Of a DNA stretch of 64,000 nucleotides, positions 17,144-26,191 are shown piece by piece. The number at the start of each line of letters is the position of its first letter. Positions within the stretch are counted from its first letter, which is position 1. Both the position numbers and the translations under genes were made by a program. The notes beneath the pieces are model-generated. The model was not told where the DNA came from, made no database searches, and worked only from the letters and a program-made list of their open reading frames with translations. The DNA is from Chloroflexi bacterium CFX6. GTDB taxonomy: Bacteria; Chloroflexota; Anaerolineae; Anaerolineales; Villigracilaceae. The stretch covers positions 22,229-86,228 of the forward strand of contig SZPG01000008.1 of the NCBI GenBank assembly GCA_030263595.1. Reading direction: 5' to 3'.

Positions 17144-18007
17144 ATGCTGGCGCAAAAGGTCGAAGGTATCCTCCAATCGGTGTCGGGACTCAAGCCCATG
17201 CCCGCCAACGTGACGCGCATCCTGAGGGAGATCGAAAAACCGGATGTCAGCATCGGCATGCTTTCGGACTTCATCAGCCTCGACCAGGCTCTGACCGCCC
17301 AGGTGTTGCAGATGTCCAACTCCGCCTCGCTCGGCTACGCTCGAACCTGCTCCACCCTCTACGAGGCGATCATGCAGGTCGGCTTGGGACGCCTCAAAAC
17401 CATCCTGTTGACCTCTCCCGCCGCCGACATGCTGAAGCGCAGTTTGAGCGGCTACCGGTTCGGGGAAGGCGAATTGTGGCGTCACTCGCTGGTCGTCGCC
17501 GTCGCCTCGGAATGGCTGGCACAGGCGCTGCGCTATCCCAACCCGGAAGAGGCGTACGTCTCGGGGCTGCTGCACGACATCGGAAAATTATTCCTCGACC
17601 AGTTCGTGTTGAGCAACTACGGTCGGATCGTCGAATATGTGGAGCGGTATCGGGCGCAACTCTGGCAGGTGGAGGAAAAACTGCTCGGCATTGACCATGC
17701 CAAAGTCGGCGGGCTGATCGCCGAACGCTGGAACTTCCCGGTTCCGCTTGCGGACGCGATCCGCTTCCATCATTATCCCTCGTTTGCCCGCGTCGACCCG
17801 CGCCTGCCCGCCATCGTAAACCTCGCCAATTCTTTTGCGGCGGAGTACCAGCCCCTCGACGCCAGCCTGGGATTGTTCGGTTTTCAACTCCACCCCGAAT
17901 CCCTGAACATCCTCAGGCTCGACGCCGCAAAAATGAACGAACTCAAAACGGGATTGAAAACCTCGGGCTTGCTCCCGGATCATGCCATGAGCGAGAAAAA
18001 AACATGA
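17144..18007 (+). CDS. HDOD-domain protein
   Basis: A 287-residue protein made almost entirely of an HDOD domain (relative of HD phosphohydrolases, normally non-catalytic and used in signalling). Signatures: LKPMPANVTRILREIEKPDVS near the N-terminus, LSDFISLDQALTAQVLQMSNSA, HSLVVAVASEWLA, and VSGLLHDIGKLFL. The ATG at 17144 starts the family-like sequence; the frame is open upstream but overlaps fliQ. HDOD proteins elsewhere regulate motility and chemotaxis, and its place inside the export-gate genes suggests that role here. It overlaps the next gene by four bases. Confidence 0.88.
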   Translation: MLAQKVEGILQSVSGLKPMPANVTRILREIEKPDVSIGMLSDFISLDQALTAQVLQMSNSASLGYARTCSTLYEAIMQVGLGRLKTILLTSPAADMLKRSLSGYRFGEGELWRHSLVVAVASEWLAQALRYPNPEEAYVSGLLHDIGKLFLDQFVLSNYGRIVEYVERYRAQLWQVEEKLLGIDHAKVGGLIAERWNFPVPLADAIRFHHYPSFARVDPRLPAIVNLANSFAAEYQPLDASLGLFGFQLHPESLNILRLDAAKMNELKTGLKTSGLLPDHAMSEKKT

Positions 18008-18378
18008 AGCGCGAAACGCCCACCGTCCTCATCCTCGAACCGAACGCCCTGCAATGTGACCTCATCAGGATGGCGCTCCTGCGCGGCGGGATGAATCCCA
18101 TCCTCTGCAGCCAGCCCGCCGACCTCCGCCGCCAATTGCTCGAGCGCGCGCCGGACGCGCTGTTAATTGACACCTACCTGCCCGGCCGGAACGGCTTGGA
18201 GTTGATCGGCGAACTGAACTCGGAAACGCTCCTCGAACGGACGAAGGTTTTCTTCCTCTCCTCGCTGGGATTCCCGGAGATCGTCCAGAAAGCGGCGCAA
18301 ATCGGCGCCAGCGGATTCTTCGTCAAACCCCTCGACCCCGACCTTCTAGTGTCGCGCATCCAAAAATGTCTCGTATGA
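18004..18378 (+). CDS. divergent receiver-domain protein
   Basis: A 124-residue receiver-like domain. The phospho-acceptor position is kept (D in LLIDTYLPGRNG), as are the Ser/Thr (FFLSS) and Lys (FFVKPLD) positions, but the acidic pair that binds Mg2+ reads E-P in LILEPNALQ instead of D-D. Phosphorylation is therefore doubtful and it may work constitutively. It is coupled by ATGA overlap to the HDOD gene; receiver plus HDOD is a known regulatory pairing, sometimes as one fused protein. Confidence 0.82.
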   Translation: MKRETPTVLILEPNALQCDLIRMALLRGGMNPILCSQPADLRRQLLERAPDALLIDTYLPGRNGLELIGELNSETLLERTKVFFLSSLGFPEIVQKAAQIGASGFFVKPLDPDLLVSRIQKCLV

Positions 18379-18381
18379 CAC

Positions 18382-18435
18382 GGACTCGAAAGTCTTCCGA
18401 CTTTCAAGTCCAATGCCGGGGACGGTTGGGAGTCC
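18382..18435 (+). repeat. family C repeat, short copy
   Basis: GGACTC, hairpin GAAAGTC-TTCC-GACTTTC, AAGTCC, and a final AGTCCG. It lies just after the receiver gene and ends nine bases before the -35 element of a sigma-28 promoter, so it may also act as a transcript end. Confidence 0.65.
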
Positions 18436-18444
18436 GTATTGCCC

Positions 18445-18471
18445 TCAAGTTCCAAACAAACCCGCCGATAA
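18445..18471 (+). promoter_or_regulatory. predicted sigma-28 (FliA) promoter before fliR
   Basis: TCAAGTTC (18445-18452), an 11-base spacer, and GCCGATAA (18464-18471). The consensus is TAAAGTTT-N11-GCCGATAA; one -35 base and the last differ. The fliR start lies 118 bases downstream. Late expression of an export-gate gene from such a promoter would be unusual. Confidence 0.7.
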
Positions 18472-18588
18472 TATGCTTTTGCCGTTGAATAATTTACGCC
18501 GTCTTTAGTTTGGCTTCACTTCGCTTTTACAGACGCATGGGGGCATATCCAGTATCATCCTTCGAAGAAATCGGAAATTATTTTTTAT

Positions 18589-19350
18589 ATGACGATCTCG
18601 GTCCCTCAGGCGCAACTCTTCTTTCTGGCGTTCACCCGCATCATGGCGATCATCATTCACATCCCGGCGCTGGGCGGTCAGAACATTCCGAACCAGGTTC
18701 GCATCGGGCTGGGTTTCATCCTGGCGATGGTCCTGATCCCGTGGCAGCCGTTACCAGCGGACGCCGCCGAAATGGGATTCATCGCGTACGGCATTGCGAT
18801 CGGCAAAGAGATCCTCATCGGCACGCTGGTCGGGTACGCGGCGGACCTGGCTTTCGGCGCGATCCAAACGGCGGGAGCCGCCATGGGTTTGGGCAGCGGA
18901 TTCGAATCCAGCCGCATCTTCAACCCCGCCATGGGCGAGGCGGGATCGCCGTACGACCAGATCTTTGTGATGACCGCGGCGATGATCTTCCTCATGATTG
19001 ACGGACACCATCTCGTCCTCACGGCTCTCCAGCGGACCTTCGACCTGGTCCCGTTAAACGGACCTTTGCCTCTCGACAGCCTGGAAAACGTGATGACCGC
19101 CACCTCCGCCTTTATCGTCGCCGGAATTCACCTGGCGCTTCCGGTAATGACCGCCCTCATCCTCGCCGATCTCGTACTTGGATTGCTGGCGCGCATCGCC
19201 CCGCAGGTGCAGGTCTACTTTTTGGGTCTGCCCGTCAAGGTGGCGGCGGCGTTGCTGGCGATGAGCCTGATGTTCGCCAGCGCCCTTCCGTATCTGTCTT
19301 CGTTGTTCGAAACGATGACCGAGAACATGCTTTTATTTTTGAAATCGTAA
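18589..19350 (+). CDS. fliR: flagellar export gate protein FliR
   Basis: A 253-residue export gate subunit with six membrane helices. Signatures: IPALGGQNIPNQVRIGLGFIL near residue 25, a GKEILIGTLVGYAADLAFGAIQTAG segment, and VYFLGLPVKVAAALLAMSLMF near residue 215. The binding site before the ATG is weak. A 210-base spacer with a repeat and a sigma-28 promoter separates it from the preceding receiver gene. Confidence 0.94.
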   Translation: MTISVPQAQLFFLAFTRIMAIIIHIPALGGQNIPNQVRIGLGFILAMVLIPWQPLPADAAEMGFIAYGIAIGKEILIGTLVGYAADLAFGAIQTAGAAMGLGSGFESSRIFNPAMGEAGSPYDQIFVMTAAMIFLMIDGHHLVLTALQRTFDLVPLNGPLPLDSLENVMTATSAFIVAGIHLALPVMTALILADLVLGLLARIAPQVQVYFLGLPVKVAAALLAMSLMFASALPYLSSLFETMTENMLLFLKS

Positions 19351-19457
19351 CGCCACTTTCAAGTCGCGACCCTGCGTACTCCCACCGCCGTCTCGAAGAC
19401 GCTGCAAAGCGGTACCGGCGGCGGGGAAACCAGTGAGCGATCATTATCAAAAACCTT

Positions 19458-20531
19458 ATGGCAGAAAAAACCGAAGCCCCCACCAGTTATCGCCTGCAGG
19501 AAGCCCGCAAGGAGGGACAGGTCGTCCGCAGCCAGGAGTTGAACACGGCGGTCGTCATCCTGATGAGCGTCTTCCTTCTGCGCGGACCGGGCAAACAACT
19601 TGTGACCTCCTTCCGGGACGTGATGACCGCCGCGCTCATTGACATTCCACGCGCCGACATGTCGGTCGAATGGCTGAGGCAGACCGCCTTTGCCTTCGGC
19701 GGGAAACTCCTGCCCTCGTTTGCGTTCCTGCTCGTCGGTCTGATGTTGACCGGCGCGGCGATCACGCTGGCGCAGACCCAGTTCCTGTGGGCGGGCAAGA
19801 GGATCGGGTTCGATTTCAAACGCCTGAATCCGCTCGACGGCTTCAAAAGGATTTTCTCGACGCACGGATTGATCGAGTTATTGCGTTCGCTCCTGAAACT
19901 GGGATTGGTCTCGTGGGCTGCGTACGGTTTTTTGCGCTCGCATTACCACGACCTGTTCGCCTACACCCAATATGACCTGGTCACGGCGATCGGCATGTTC
20001 GGCAACCTGTCCATCTCGCTCATCATCCGCATCGGCGGGGTCTACCTCGCGCTTGCCGCCGCCGATTACGCCTACCAGCGCTGGGACCTTTACAAACAAC
20101 TACGCATGAGCAGGGAGGAGATCAAGGAGGAACTCAAACGCGCCGAAGGCGACCCGCTGCTGAAACAGCGCGTGCGCGGCATGATGCGGCAAATGGCGCG
20201 CGGGCGCATGATGGCGAACGTCCCCAAAGCGACCGTGGTCGTCACCAACCCGACCCACCTCGCCTGCGCCATCGAATACCAGGATGGGATGCGGGCGCCA
20301 AAACTGCTGGCAAAGGGACCCTATCGCGTCGCCGAGCGCATCGTCAAAATTGCGAAGGAGCATAACGTCCCGGTCGTCCAGAACGTCCCGTTGGCGCGCG
20401 CCATTTACAAGACCATTGACATCGGGCAGGAAATCTCGCCCGACCTGTACCTTGCGATGGCGGAAGTTCTCGCCTACGTTTACAAACTGCGCGGCAAATT
20501 TTCCGCCCGCCCGCAGACAGCCGTTTCTTAA
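19458..20531 (+). CDS. flhB: flagellar export switch protein FlhB
   Basis: A 357-residue FlhB, which switches the export machine from hook to filament substrates. It starts with KTEAPTSYRLQEARKEGQV, has four membrane helices (about 30-45, 85-105, 145-160, 180-200), and carries the self-cleaving NPTH motif at N264-H267. The switch also needs FliK, encoded 30 kb downstream and exceptionally long here. Confidence 0.96.
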   Translation: MAEKTEAPTSYRLQEARKEGQVVRSQELNTAVVILMSVFLLRGPGKQLVTSFRDVMTAALIDIPRADMSVEWLRQTAFAFGGKLLPSFAFLLVGLMLTGAAITLAQTQFLWAGKRIGFDFKRLNPLDGFKRIFSTHGLIELLRSLLKLGLVSWAAYGFLRSHYHDLFAYTQYDLVTAIGMFGNLSISLIIRIGGVYLALAAADYAYQRWDLYKQLRMSREEIKEELKRAEGDPLLKQRVRGMMRQMARGRMMANVPKATVVVTNPTHLACAIEYQDGMRAPKLLAKGPYRVAERIVKIAKEHNVPVVQNVPLARAIYKTIDIGQEISPDLYLAMAEVLAYVYKLRGKFSARPQTAVS

Positions 20532-20549
20532 TCGAATGGGAATGACTCG

Positions 20550-22646
20550 ATGACGATCACCACAACCGCAACCCCTTCACGCAACCCGGTCCTGGCTGCT
20601 TTGGAAAACCTCCTGCGTTCCAGGGACATCGTGATGGCGTTCAGCCTCGTCATCCTGGTTGGGATGTTGTTGATCCCACTTCCCGCCTTTGTGATAGACC
20701 TGGCGGTGGCGCTCAGCATCGCGATTTCCATCGGCATCCTGCTCCTGACCATGTTCATCAACCAGCCGATGGAGTTTTCGGTCTTTCCGACGGTGCTGCT
20801 GCTGGTCACGCTGTTCCGCCTGGGAATCAACGTCGCGGTCAGCCGCCTGATCCTGTTGAGCGGCGAGGCGGGAGGGATCATTACGACGTTCGGCAACCTG
20901 ATCGTCGGCGGCAATTACGTGGTGGGCGTGGTCATCTTCCTTATCCTGATGGTCATCCAGTTCGCGGTCATCAACAGCGGCGCGGGGCGCGTGGCGGAAG
21001 TGGCTGCCCGCTTCACGCTGGACGCCATGCCCGGCAAACAACTCGCCATTGACGCCGACCTCAACGCCGGTCTCATTGACGAAACCCAGGCGCGTCAGCG
21101 CCGCAAAGCCATCGAATCGGAGGCGGATTTCTACGGCGCCATGGACGGCGCCAGCAAATTCGTCAAAGGCGACGCCATCGCCGCCATCATCATCATGCTG
21201 GTCAACATCCTCGGCGGCTTCGTCATCGGCGTGGTGCAGCGCGGCATGCCGTTGACCACAGCGCTGCAAACCTACGTCCTGTTGACCATCGGCGCGGGGC
21301 TGGCGGTGCAGGTTCCTTCGCTGCTGGTCTCCGCCGCGGCGGGCTTGATCGTCACGCGCTCCACCTCCGAGACATCGCTCGGCACGGAGGTCTCCAACCA
21401 GATCTCCAACTTCAATGTGCTGGCGGTGGGCGCGGTGATCGTCGCGTTGATGTCGCTGGCGCCGGGGCTGCCGAAGATTCCGTTTGCGCTCGTCAGCATT
21501 GGCTTGGGTGTGGGGGCGTTCTTCGTCAACCGCGCGCAAACCGCCGCGCTGGAGCGCGAAGCCGTCGCCGCACAGCCCGCCCTTCCCGTCGAGCCGGAAA
21601 CCCCCGAACAGATGCTGGAGATGGTGGTCGTTGACCCCATCGAACTGGAGATCGGCTACAGCCTCATCCCGATGATTGACGAGGACAGCCAGGACAATTT
21701 ACTGCGACGCATCACCGGCATCCGCCGGCAGTTGATGAGCGAACTGGGACTCATCCTGCCCGTCGTCCGCATCCGCGACAACCTGCGCCTGACCCCGCAA
21801 TCCTATCGCATCAAAATCCGCGCACAGGAGGTTGCCTCCGGCGAAATCATGCCGGATCGCCTCCTCGCCATCCCCGGCTCCGACGTGGAGGAAACCCTGC
21901 AAGGCGCGCCGACCACCGAACCTGCCTTTGGCCTGCCCGCCTTGTGGATCAACGAGCCGGACCAAAATCAAGCCGAACTCAAAGGCTATACGGTCGTCAC
22001 GCCGCTCTCGGTGTTATGCACACACTTAACTGAAGTCGTGCGCGCCCATTCCTCCGAACTGTTGAGTCGTCAACTCGTGCAGGAGATGTTGAATCAACTG
22101 CGCCAAAAGACCCCCGCTTCGGTGGAAGGCGTCGTGCCTGAAATGCTCAATCTCGGAGAAATTCAAAGCGTGCTTCGCAACCTGTTGCGCGAGCGAATTC
22201 CGATTCGCGATCTGAGCGGGATCCTCGAAGTGCTGGCGAACAACGCCGCCATGACGCGCGACCCGAACATCCTCGCGGAAGCCGTGCGGCAGAACATGGC
22301 AAACACGATCTCGAGTCAATACAAGGACGAAGCCAACATGCTGCACGTCTTCACCCTCGCGCCGCAACTCGAAGCCGCGCTGCGTTCCGCGTTGGTTTCC
22401 GCCGAGGGCGGTCCCGGGCTTCAGTTGGACGCCGGGCTGGCTCAGAAGATTCTGATCAAGACCGGCGAACAGATGGAGGCGCTGGCGCAACTGGGACATT
22501 ACCCGATCCTGCTTTGCCCGCGCGAGTTGCGCCTGGCGTTTCGCCGCCTCGTGGAACAATCGCTGCCAAACCTGATCGTCATGGCTTTCTCCGAGGTGGG
22601 GCAGGGCGTCAAGGTCAAAGCGCATGGCATGGTGAAGATGGAGTAA
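20550..22646 (+). CDS. flhA: flagellar export protein FlhA
   Basis: A 698-residue FlhA, the ring-forming export component. About eight N-terminal membrane helices, with the conserved cytoplasmic loop (FTLDAMPGKQLAIDADLNAGLIDE, then ESEADFYGAMDGASKFVKGDA). The C-terminal cytosolic domain (about 345-698) binds chaperone-substrate complexes. Spacing of 18 bases from flhB and 7 to flhF suggests one transcript. Confidence 0.97.
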   Translation: MTITTTATPSRNPVLAALENLLRSRDIVMAFSLVILVGMLLIPLPAFVIDLAVALSIAISIGILLLTMFINQPMEFSVFPTVLLLVTLFRLGINVAVSRLILLSGEAGGIITTFGNLIVGGNYVVGVVIFLILMVIQFAVINSGAGRVAEVAARFTLDAMPGKQLAIDADLNAGLIDETQARQRRKAIESEADFYGAMDGASKFVKGDAIAAIIIMLVNILGGFVIGVVQRGMPLTTALQTYVLLTIGAGLAVQVPSLLVSAAAGLIVTRSTSETSLGTEVSNQISNFNVLAVGAVIVALMSLAPGLPKIPFALVSIGLGVGAFFVNRAQTAALEREAVAAQPALPVEPETPEQMLEMVVVDPIELEIGYSLIPMIDEDSQDNLLRRITGIRRQLMSELGLILPVVRIRDNLRLTPQSYRIKIRAQEVASGEIMPDRLLAIPGSDVEETLQGAPTTEPAFGLPALWINEPDQNQAELKGYTVVTPLSVLCTHLTEVVRAHSSELLSRQLVQEMLNQLRQKTPASVEGVVPEMLNLGEIQSVLRNLLRERIPIRDLSGILEVLANNAAMTRDPNILAEAVRQNMANTISSQYKDEANMLHVFTLAPQLEAALRSALVSAEGGPGLQLDAGLAQKILIKTGEQMEALAQLGHYPILLCPRELRLAFRRLVEQSLPNLIVMAFSEVGQGVKVKAHGMVKME

Positions 22647-22653
22647 AGGACTT

Positions 22654-23859
22654 ATGCTCACGAAAACCTTTCAAGCCGATACCCCGCTCGAAACGCTGCA
22701 ACTGGTCCAGGCGGAACTGGGCGCGGACGCCATCGTGGTTTCCATGCGCGACGTACCGGGAGGACCTCCGTGGAGTCCGTGGAAGAAAACGGCGGTGGAG
22801 ATCGTGGCGGCGCTGCCCGAACCGCAGACTTCACAAACCGTATTACGGCAATCCGCCAACCCGTCCGGCGTCGAGTTCATCGAAGAGAGACCGGAGATCG
22901 AATGGGACTCTGAATCGGATCGTCAACTGGCGGAACTGCGCGCGAAACCGCATCCCAGGCTGAGGCTGAATCTCAATTCCGGGACGCAGAATCCGCTTCC
23001 GGCTTCGTCCGAGGCGGCTTCTCCTCCCAAAGCAAAATCCAACGCCCGGGCAGACGACAAATACATCCCGCCCGTCCTCAAGAAGATCCAGGGTCAATTG
23101 CTGGCTCAGGGCGTGGAAGCGGACCTGGTCGGGAATTTGGTGAGCCTGGCGCTCGAAACGCTCAGCCCTGCCACGCTCGGAGACGGCGAGGCGTGCCGGA
23201 AGTCCATCATTCAACTGCTCGGCGCGGAGTTGCCCGTACAGCGCGGCGCGGGGAAATTTTTATCGGGCAACGTGGTATGTGTGATCGGCGGAAGCGGAGG
23301 CGGCAAGACGAGTTCGGTCGCGAAACTGGCGCTGTTCTTCAGCCGGACGATGAATAAAAATATTACCTGGGTGTGCGCCGATACGATTCGCTCGGGCGCG
23401 GTGGCGGAGGCGCGCGCCTACACCGACGCGCTGGGGTTCGATTTGAAGTTGGTTTACGCGCCGGAGGATTTGAAGGATTTGACGCTCGGCGCCGGCCCCG
23501 ACGATCTGTTTTTGGTGGATACGCCCGGCTACAACCCGTGCAGCGAAAGCCAGATGGTCGAGCTGGGCGAGTTGCTCTCGGAATTGCCCAAGCGCATCAC
23601 GTACCTGGTAGCCCCGGCGACCATCAAAGAGTCGGACCTGTTCCAACTTTCGGCGTCGCTCGGCGTGTTCAATATTGACGGCGTGATCCTCACGAAACTG
23701 GACGAGACGCGCAGTTTCGGCGGCGTGTATAACTTCGCGCGCAGGAACAGAATCCCGCTGGGGTATTTCGCCGCCGGCCGGGACGCGGCTCGCGAGCTCG
23801 AAGCGGCTGACCCCCTCCGGCTGGCTGCGGCGCTGTTCGGAAAGGAGTGGAATAAATGA
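22654..23859 (+). CDS. flhF: flagellar GTPase FlhF
   Basis: SRP-family GTPase of 401 residues that helps set flagellar position and number. An N-terminal basic/variable B domain (MLTKTFQADTPLETLQLVQAELG) is followed by the N and G domains; the P-loop GGSGGGKTSSVAK lies near residue 211, with the VDTPGYNP and TKLDE motifs downstream. No flhG (the MinD-like partner) follows it, as would be usual; an unknown membrane-protein gene takes that place. Confidence 0.94.
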   Translation: MLTKTFQADTPLETLQLVQAELGADAIVVSMRDVPGGPPWSPWKKTAVEIVAALPEPQTSQTVLRQSANPSGVEFIEERPEIEWDSESDRQLAELRAKPHPRLRLNLNSGTQNPLPASSEAASPPKAKSNARADDKYIPPVLKKIQGQLLAQGVEADLVGNLVSLALETLSPATLGDGEACRKSIIQLLGAELPVQRGAGKFLSGNVVCVIGGSGGGKTSSVAKLALFFSRTMNKNITWVCADTIRSGAVAEARAYTDALGFDLKLVYAPEDLKDLTLGAGPDDLFLVDTPGYNPCSESQMVELGELLSELPKRITYLVAPATIKESDLFQLSASLGVFNIDGVILTKLDETRSFGGVYNFARRNRIPLGYFAAGRDAARELEAADPLRLAAALFGKEWNK

Positions 23860-24260
23860 AGAACGAAACTCCCGAAGAACTGGAAGGTCAGCCCAAGCCT
23901 TCCGATGAATCGAAGAAAAAGCCCGCCGAGGCGCAGAAGAAAAAAAAGGACCTGGATGGCGCGCGCCTGCCTGTGCTGGTCGAGTTCACCTATACCTTTT
24001 CCACTTTGGTCCTGCTGTTCATCGGACTGACGGTTGCCGTCACTTCCTTCTTGAATGGCGCAGGTTTGTTCGCCATCGTCCTGCGGACGGGCGTCGCAGT
24101 GGCGGTGATGGGCGGCTTGTTGATGCTGATCGCCTCGCAGGTCTCGTCCGGCATGTTGTTCGCGCAGACGGTCGAGCAGGAGGAATATCAACAGGCGGCG
24201 CGGGAAAGAGTCGAAGAACCCTCCAGCGCCGGGACTCGGGACAATACGGAGGCGTCGTAA
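23856..24260 (+). CDS. small two-helix membrane protein of unknown function
   Basis: A 134-residue protein that I do not recognise. Residues 1-35 are charged and Lys-rich (a run of Lys near 24-33), residues 44-66 and 73-97 form two membrane helices, and the tail is acidic. It overlaps the end of flhF by four bases and precedes fliA by three, exactly where flhG is expected. The position suggests a role in flagellar placement or export, but there is no sequence evidence for function. Confidence 0.65.
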   Translation: MKNETPEELEGQPKPSDESKKKPAEAQKKKKDLDGARLPVLVEFTYTFSTLVLLFIGLTVAVTSFLNGAGLFAIVLRTGVAVAVMGGLLMLIASQVSSGMLFAQTVEQEEYQQAARERVEEPSSAGTRDNTEAS

Positions 24261-24263
24261 CCC

Positions 24264-25022
24264 ATGGTCATGCAAGCGGAAGCGGTGGACGTTTTGAGCG
24301 AATTCCTCCTGACGCGTTCGCCGGAAGCGCGCGAGAGGGCGGTATTGCAATCCGTACCGTTGGTGCATTACCTGTTGGCGCGGATGGGAATCACCCGGGA
24401 GATGGGCGGCGACTACGAAGACCTGGCGCATCAGGGTTTGATGGGCTTGATCGAAGCCGTGGATCAGTTCGACCCGGATTTCAGCGCGCGCTTCAGCACC
24501 TACGCCAGCCTGCGCATCCGCGGCAAGATCCTGGATTACCTCCGCGCCTCCGATTGGATGCCGCGCGCCGCGCGCAAGCGGACGCGGCAGATCCAGAAGA
24601 GCATCGCTGCGCTGTGGTCCGGGAATCTGCGCGAACCGACGGAAGAGGAGATCGCGAAACACCTTGGGACAACGGTCGAGGATGTCCAGCAGGGGCTGGC
24701 GGATTCCAACCGCGTGCTGGTCTCACTCGATACGATCATGGAGTCGGACCACAAGGATGACGGTTCCCTGCACGAATACCTGCGCGACGAGAATCAGGAC
24801 GATCCCTCCGACATCGTGGAAGAGGAAAGCCTGATCGGCGAAATGACGGATGCGATTCAAAACCTGTCCGAGCGCGAGCGCCTGATCCTGTCCCTGTATT
24901 ACAACGACGAACTGACGTTCAAGGAAATTGGAAAGGTCCTCGACCTGACCGAGTCGCGGGTCTGTCAATTGCACGCCCGCGCCATCCTCAACCTGAAAGC
25001 GATGATGACCGATGAGCAATAA
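24264..25022 (+). CDS. fliA: flagellar RNA polymerase sigma factor FliA (sigma-28)
   Basis: A 252-residue sigma-28 factor that transcribes late flagellar genes. Region 2 is clear (DLAHQGLMGLIEAVDQFDPDF, FSTYASLRIRGKILDYLR), followed by the sigma-28 hallmark DWMPRAARKRTRQIQK. Region 3 and region 4 follow (LSERERLILSLYYNDELTFKEIGKVLDLTESRVCQLHARA). Its partner FlgM is encoded 2 kb downstream. Matching promoter elements are visible at 18445, 26933 and 37642. Confidence 0.96.
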   Translation: MVMQAEAVDVLSEFLLTRSPEARERAVLQSVPLVHYLLARMGITREMGGDYEDLAHQGLMGLIEAVDQFDPDFSARFSTYASLRIRGKILDYLRASDWMPRAARKRTRQIQKSIAALWSGNLREPTEEEIAKHLGTTVEDVQQGLADSNRVLVSLDTIMESDHKDDGSLHEYLRDENQDDPSDIVEEESLIGEMTDAIQNLSERERLILSLYYNDELTFKEIGKVLDLTESRVCQLHARAILNLKAMMTDEQ

Positions 25023-25416
25023 CATCCCGAAAGTATCCCTCGAAGATTCGTTATACGTTTTGCAACTGGCGCGCGAGACGGCGCTTGCCAGGAATCGTCA
25101 GGCGCAAGCGGAGCGGATGAATCCGGTCGTGGAGCAAATGCGCGGGCTGGTCGCGAACGCGAACCAGTCGCCGACGACCGCGCCTTCCACCGGCGTGATG
25201 GGGCAGTCCGATTTCAAGGCGTTGTTGAACGTCGCCGCCTCGCGGACGAATGAAGAGCGCGCGACCGAATCGACTTCGTCGGTCGCGGAGCGCAACCGGC
25301 TCGTCGGCGCAATGGCGCAAGCCAATATGTCGGAGGTGGACATCGCCCGTCAGTTTGGCATGAGCCGCGAGGAAGTCCGCTTGATCTTGAACGTGCAGCA
25401 GAGGAACAGGAGATAA
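25012..25416 (+). CDS. small protein with C-terminal helix-turn-helix, unknown
   Basis: A 134-residue protein without a confident family. The first 60 residues are helical and Gln/Arg-rich, the middle is low-complexity, and the C-terminus (MSEVDIARQFGMSREEVRLIL) looks like a helix-turn-helix. The start overlaps fliA by 11 bases, so translation is coupled. Gram-positive flagellar operons often carry small proteins with a similar C-terminal segment just after fliA (DUF6115-like); that analogy is only positional and by motif. Confidence 0.6.
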   Translation: MSNNIPKVSLEDSLYVLQLARETALARNRQAQAERMNPVVEQMRGLVANANQSPTTAPSTGVMGQSDFKALLNVAASRTNEERATESTSSVAERNRLVGAMAQANMSEVDIARQFGMSREEVRLILNVQQRNRR

Positions 25417-25422
25417 ACCGCG

Positions 25423-26181
25423 ATGATCAAAGGTCTTTATTCAGCCGTTTCGGCGATGGTGATGAACGCTGCCCGTCAGCAGGCGCTCAGTCACAACATC
25501 GCCAACATGCAGACGCCCGGCTTCAAGCAGATTTTCACCTCCGCCGGCGACTTCATGCAGGAGCAGGCGGTGTACGTCAACGGCAAGCCCGGGACGAACT
25601 CCGTCAGGTACGTCGGCAATCTGGGGTTGGGCACGCAGATCGGTCTCGAATTTGTGGACTTCACCGAAGGCGGTTTCCAGCAGACCGATAATCCGCTCGA
25701 CTTCGCGTTGCAGGGCAATGGTTTCTTCCGCGTGGAAACCCCCGACGGCGAACGCTACACGCGCGATGGACGCTTCCTGCGCGACGCGGATAACAATCTC
25801 GTCACGGTGGAAGGTTTCAGCGTGCTGGATGACGCGGGTCAGCCGATCCAATTACCGGACGGGGAGGTTGCGGCGGCGTCCGATGGGACGATCTTTGTCA
25901 ACGGGGAGGAAGTCGCCCAATTGGGAATCGGCGTGTTCGCCAATCCCGAAACGGAGTTGCAGCACACCGAAGGGAATCTGTTCACGGGGCCCGCGGCGTC
26001 CACCGGCGAGGACGTTCCGCGCGTGGCGCAGGGCTATCTCGAAATGTCCAACGCCAACCCGTCGCAGGTGATGACGCAATTGGTGGAAGTGGCGCGCTCG
26101 TATGAAGCCGCGCAAAAACTGGTGCAAAACCAGGATGAATTACTGGGCAAAGCCATCGCCTCGCTCGGGCGCATCGGATAA
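25423..26181 (+). CDS. flgF: flagellar rod protein FlgF-like
   Basis: A 252-residue proximal/distal rod protein of the FlgF/FlgG family. The N-terminal rod signature is SHNIANMQTPGFKQ, the central part has LDFALQGNGFFRVETPDGERYTRDGRF, and the C-terminus has VEVARSYEAAQKLVQNQDE. Exported by the flagellar machine without a cleaved signal. It precedes flgG by 10 bases. In Gram-positive nomenclature the pair would be FlhO/FlhP; the FlgF label is from gene order. Confidence 0.9.
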   Translation: MIKGLYSAVSAMVMNAARQQALSHNIANMQTPGFKQIFTSAGDFMQEQAVYVNGKPGTNSVRYVGNLGLGTQIGLEFVDFTEGGFQQTDNPLDFALQGNGFFRVETPDGERYTRDGRFLRDADNNLVTVEGFSVLDDAGQPIQLPDGEVAAASDGTIFVNGEEVAQLGIGVFANPETELQHTEGNLFTGPAASTGEDVPRVAQGYLEMSNANPSQVMTQLVEVARSYEAAQKLVQNQDELLGKAIASLGRIG

Positions 26182-26191
26182 GGAGTTTAAC

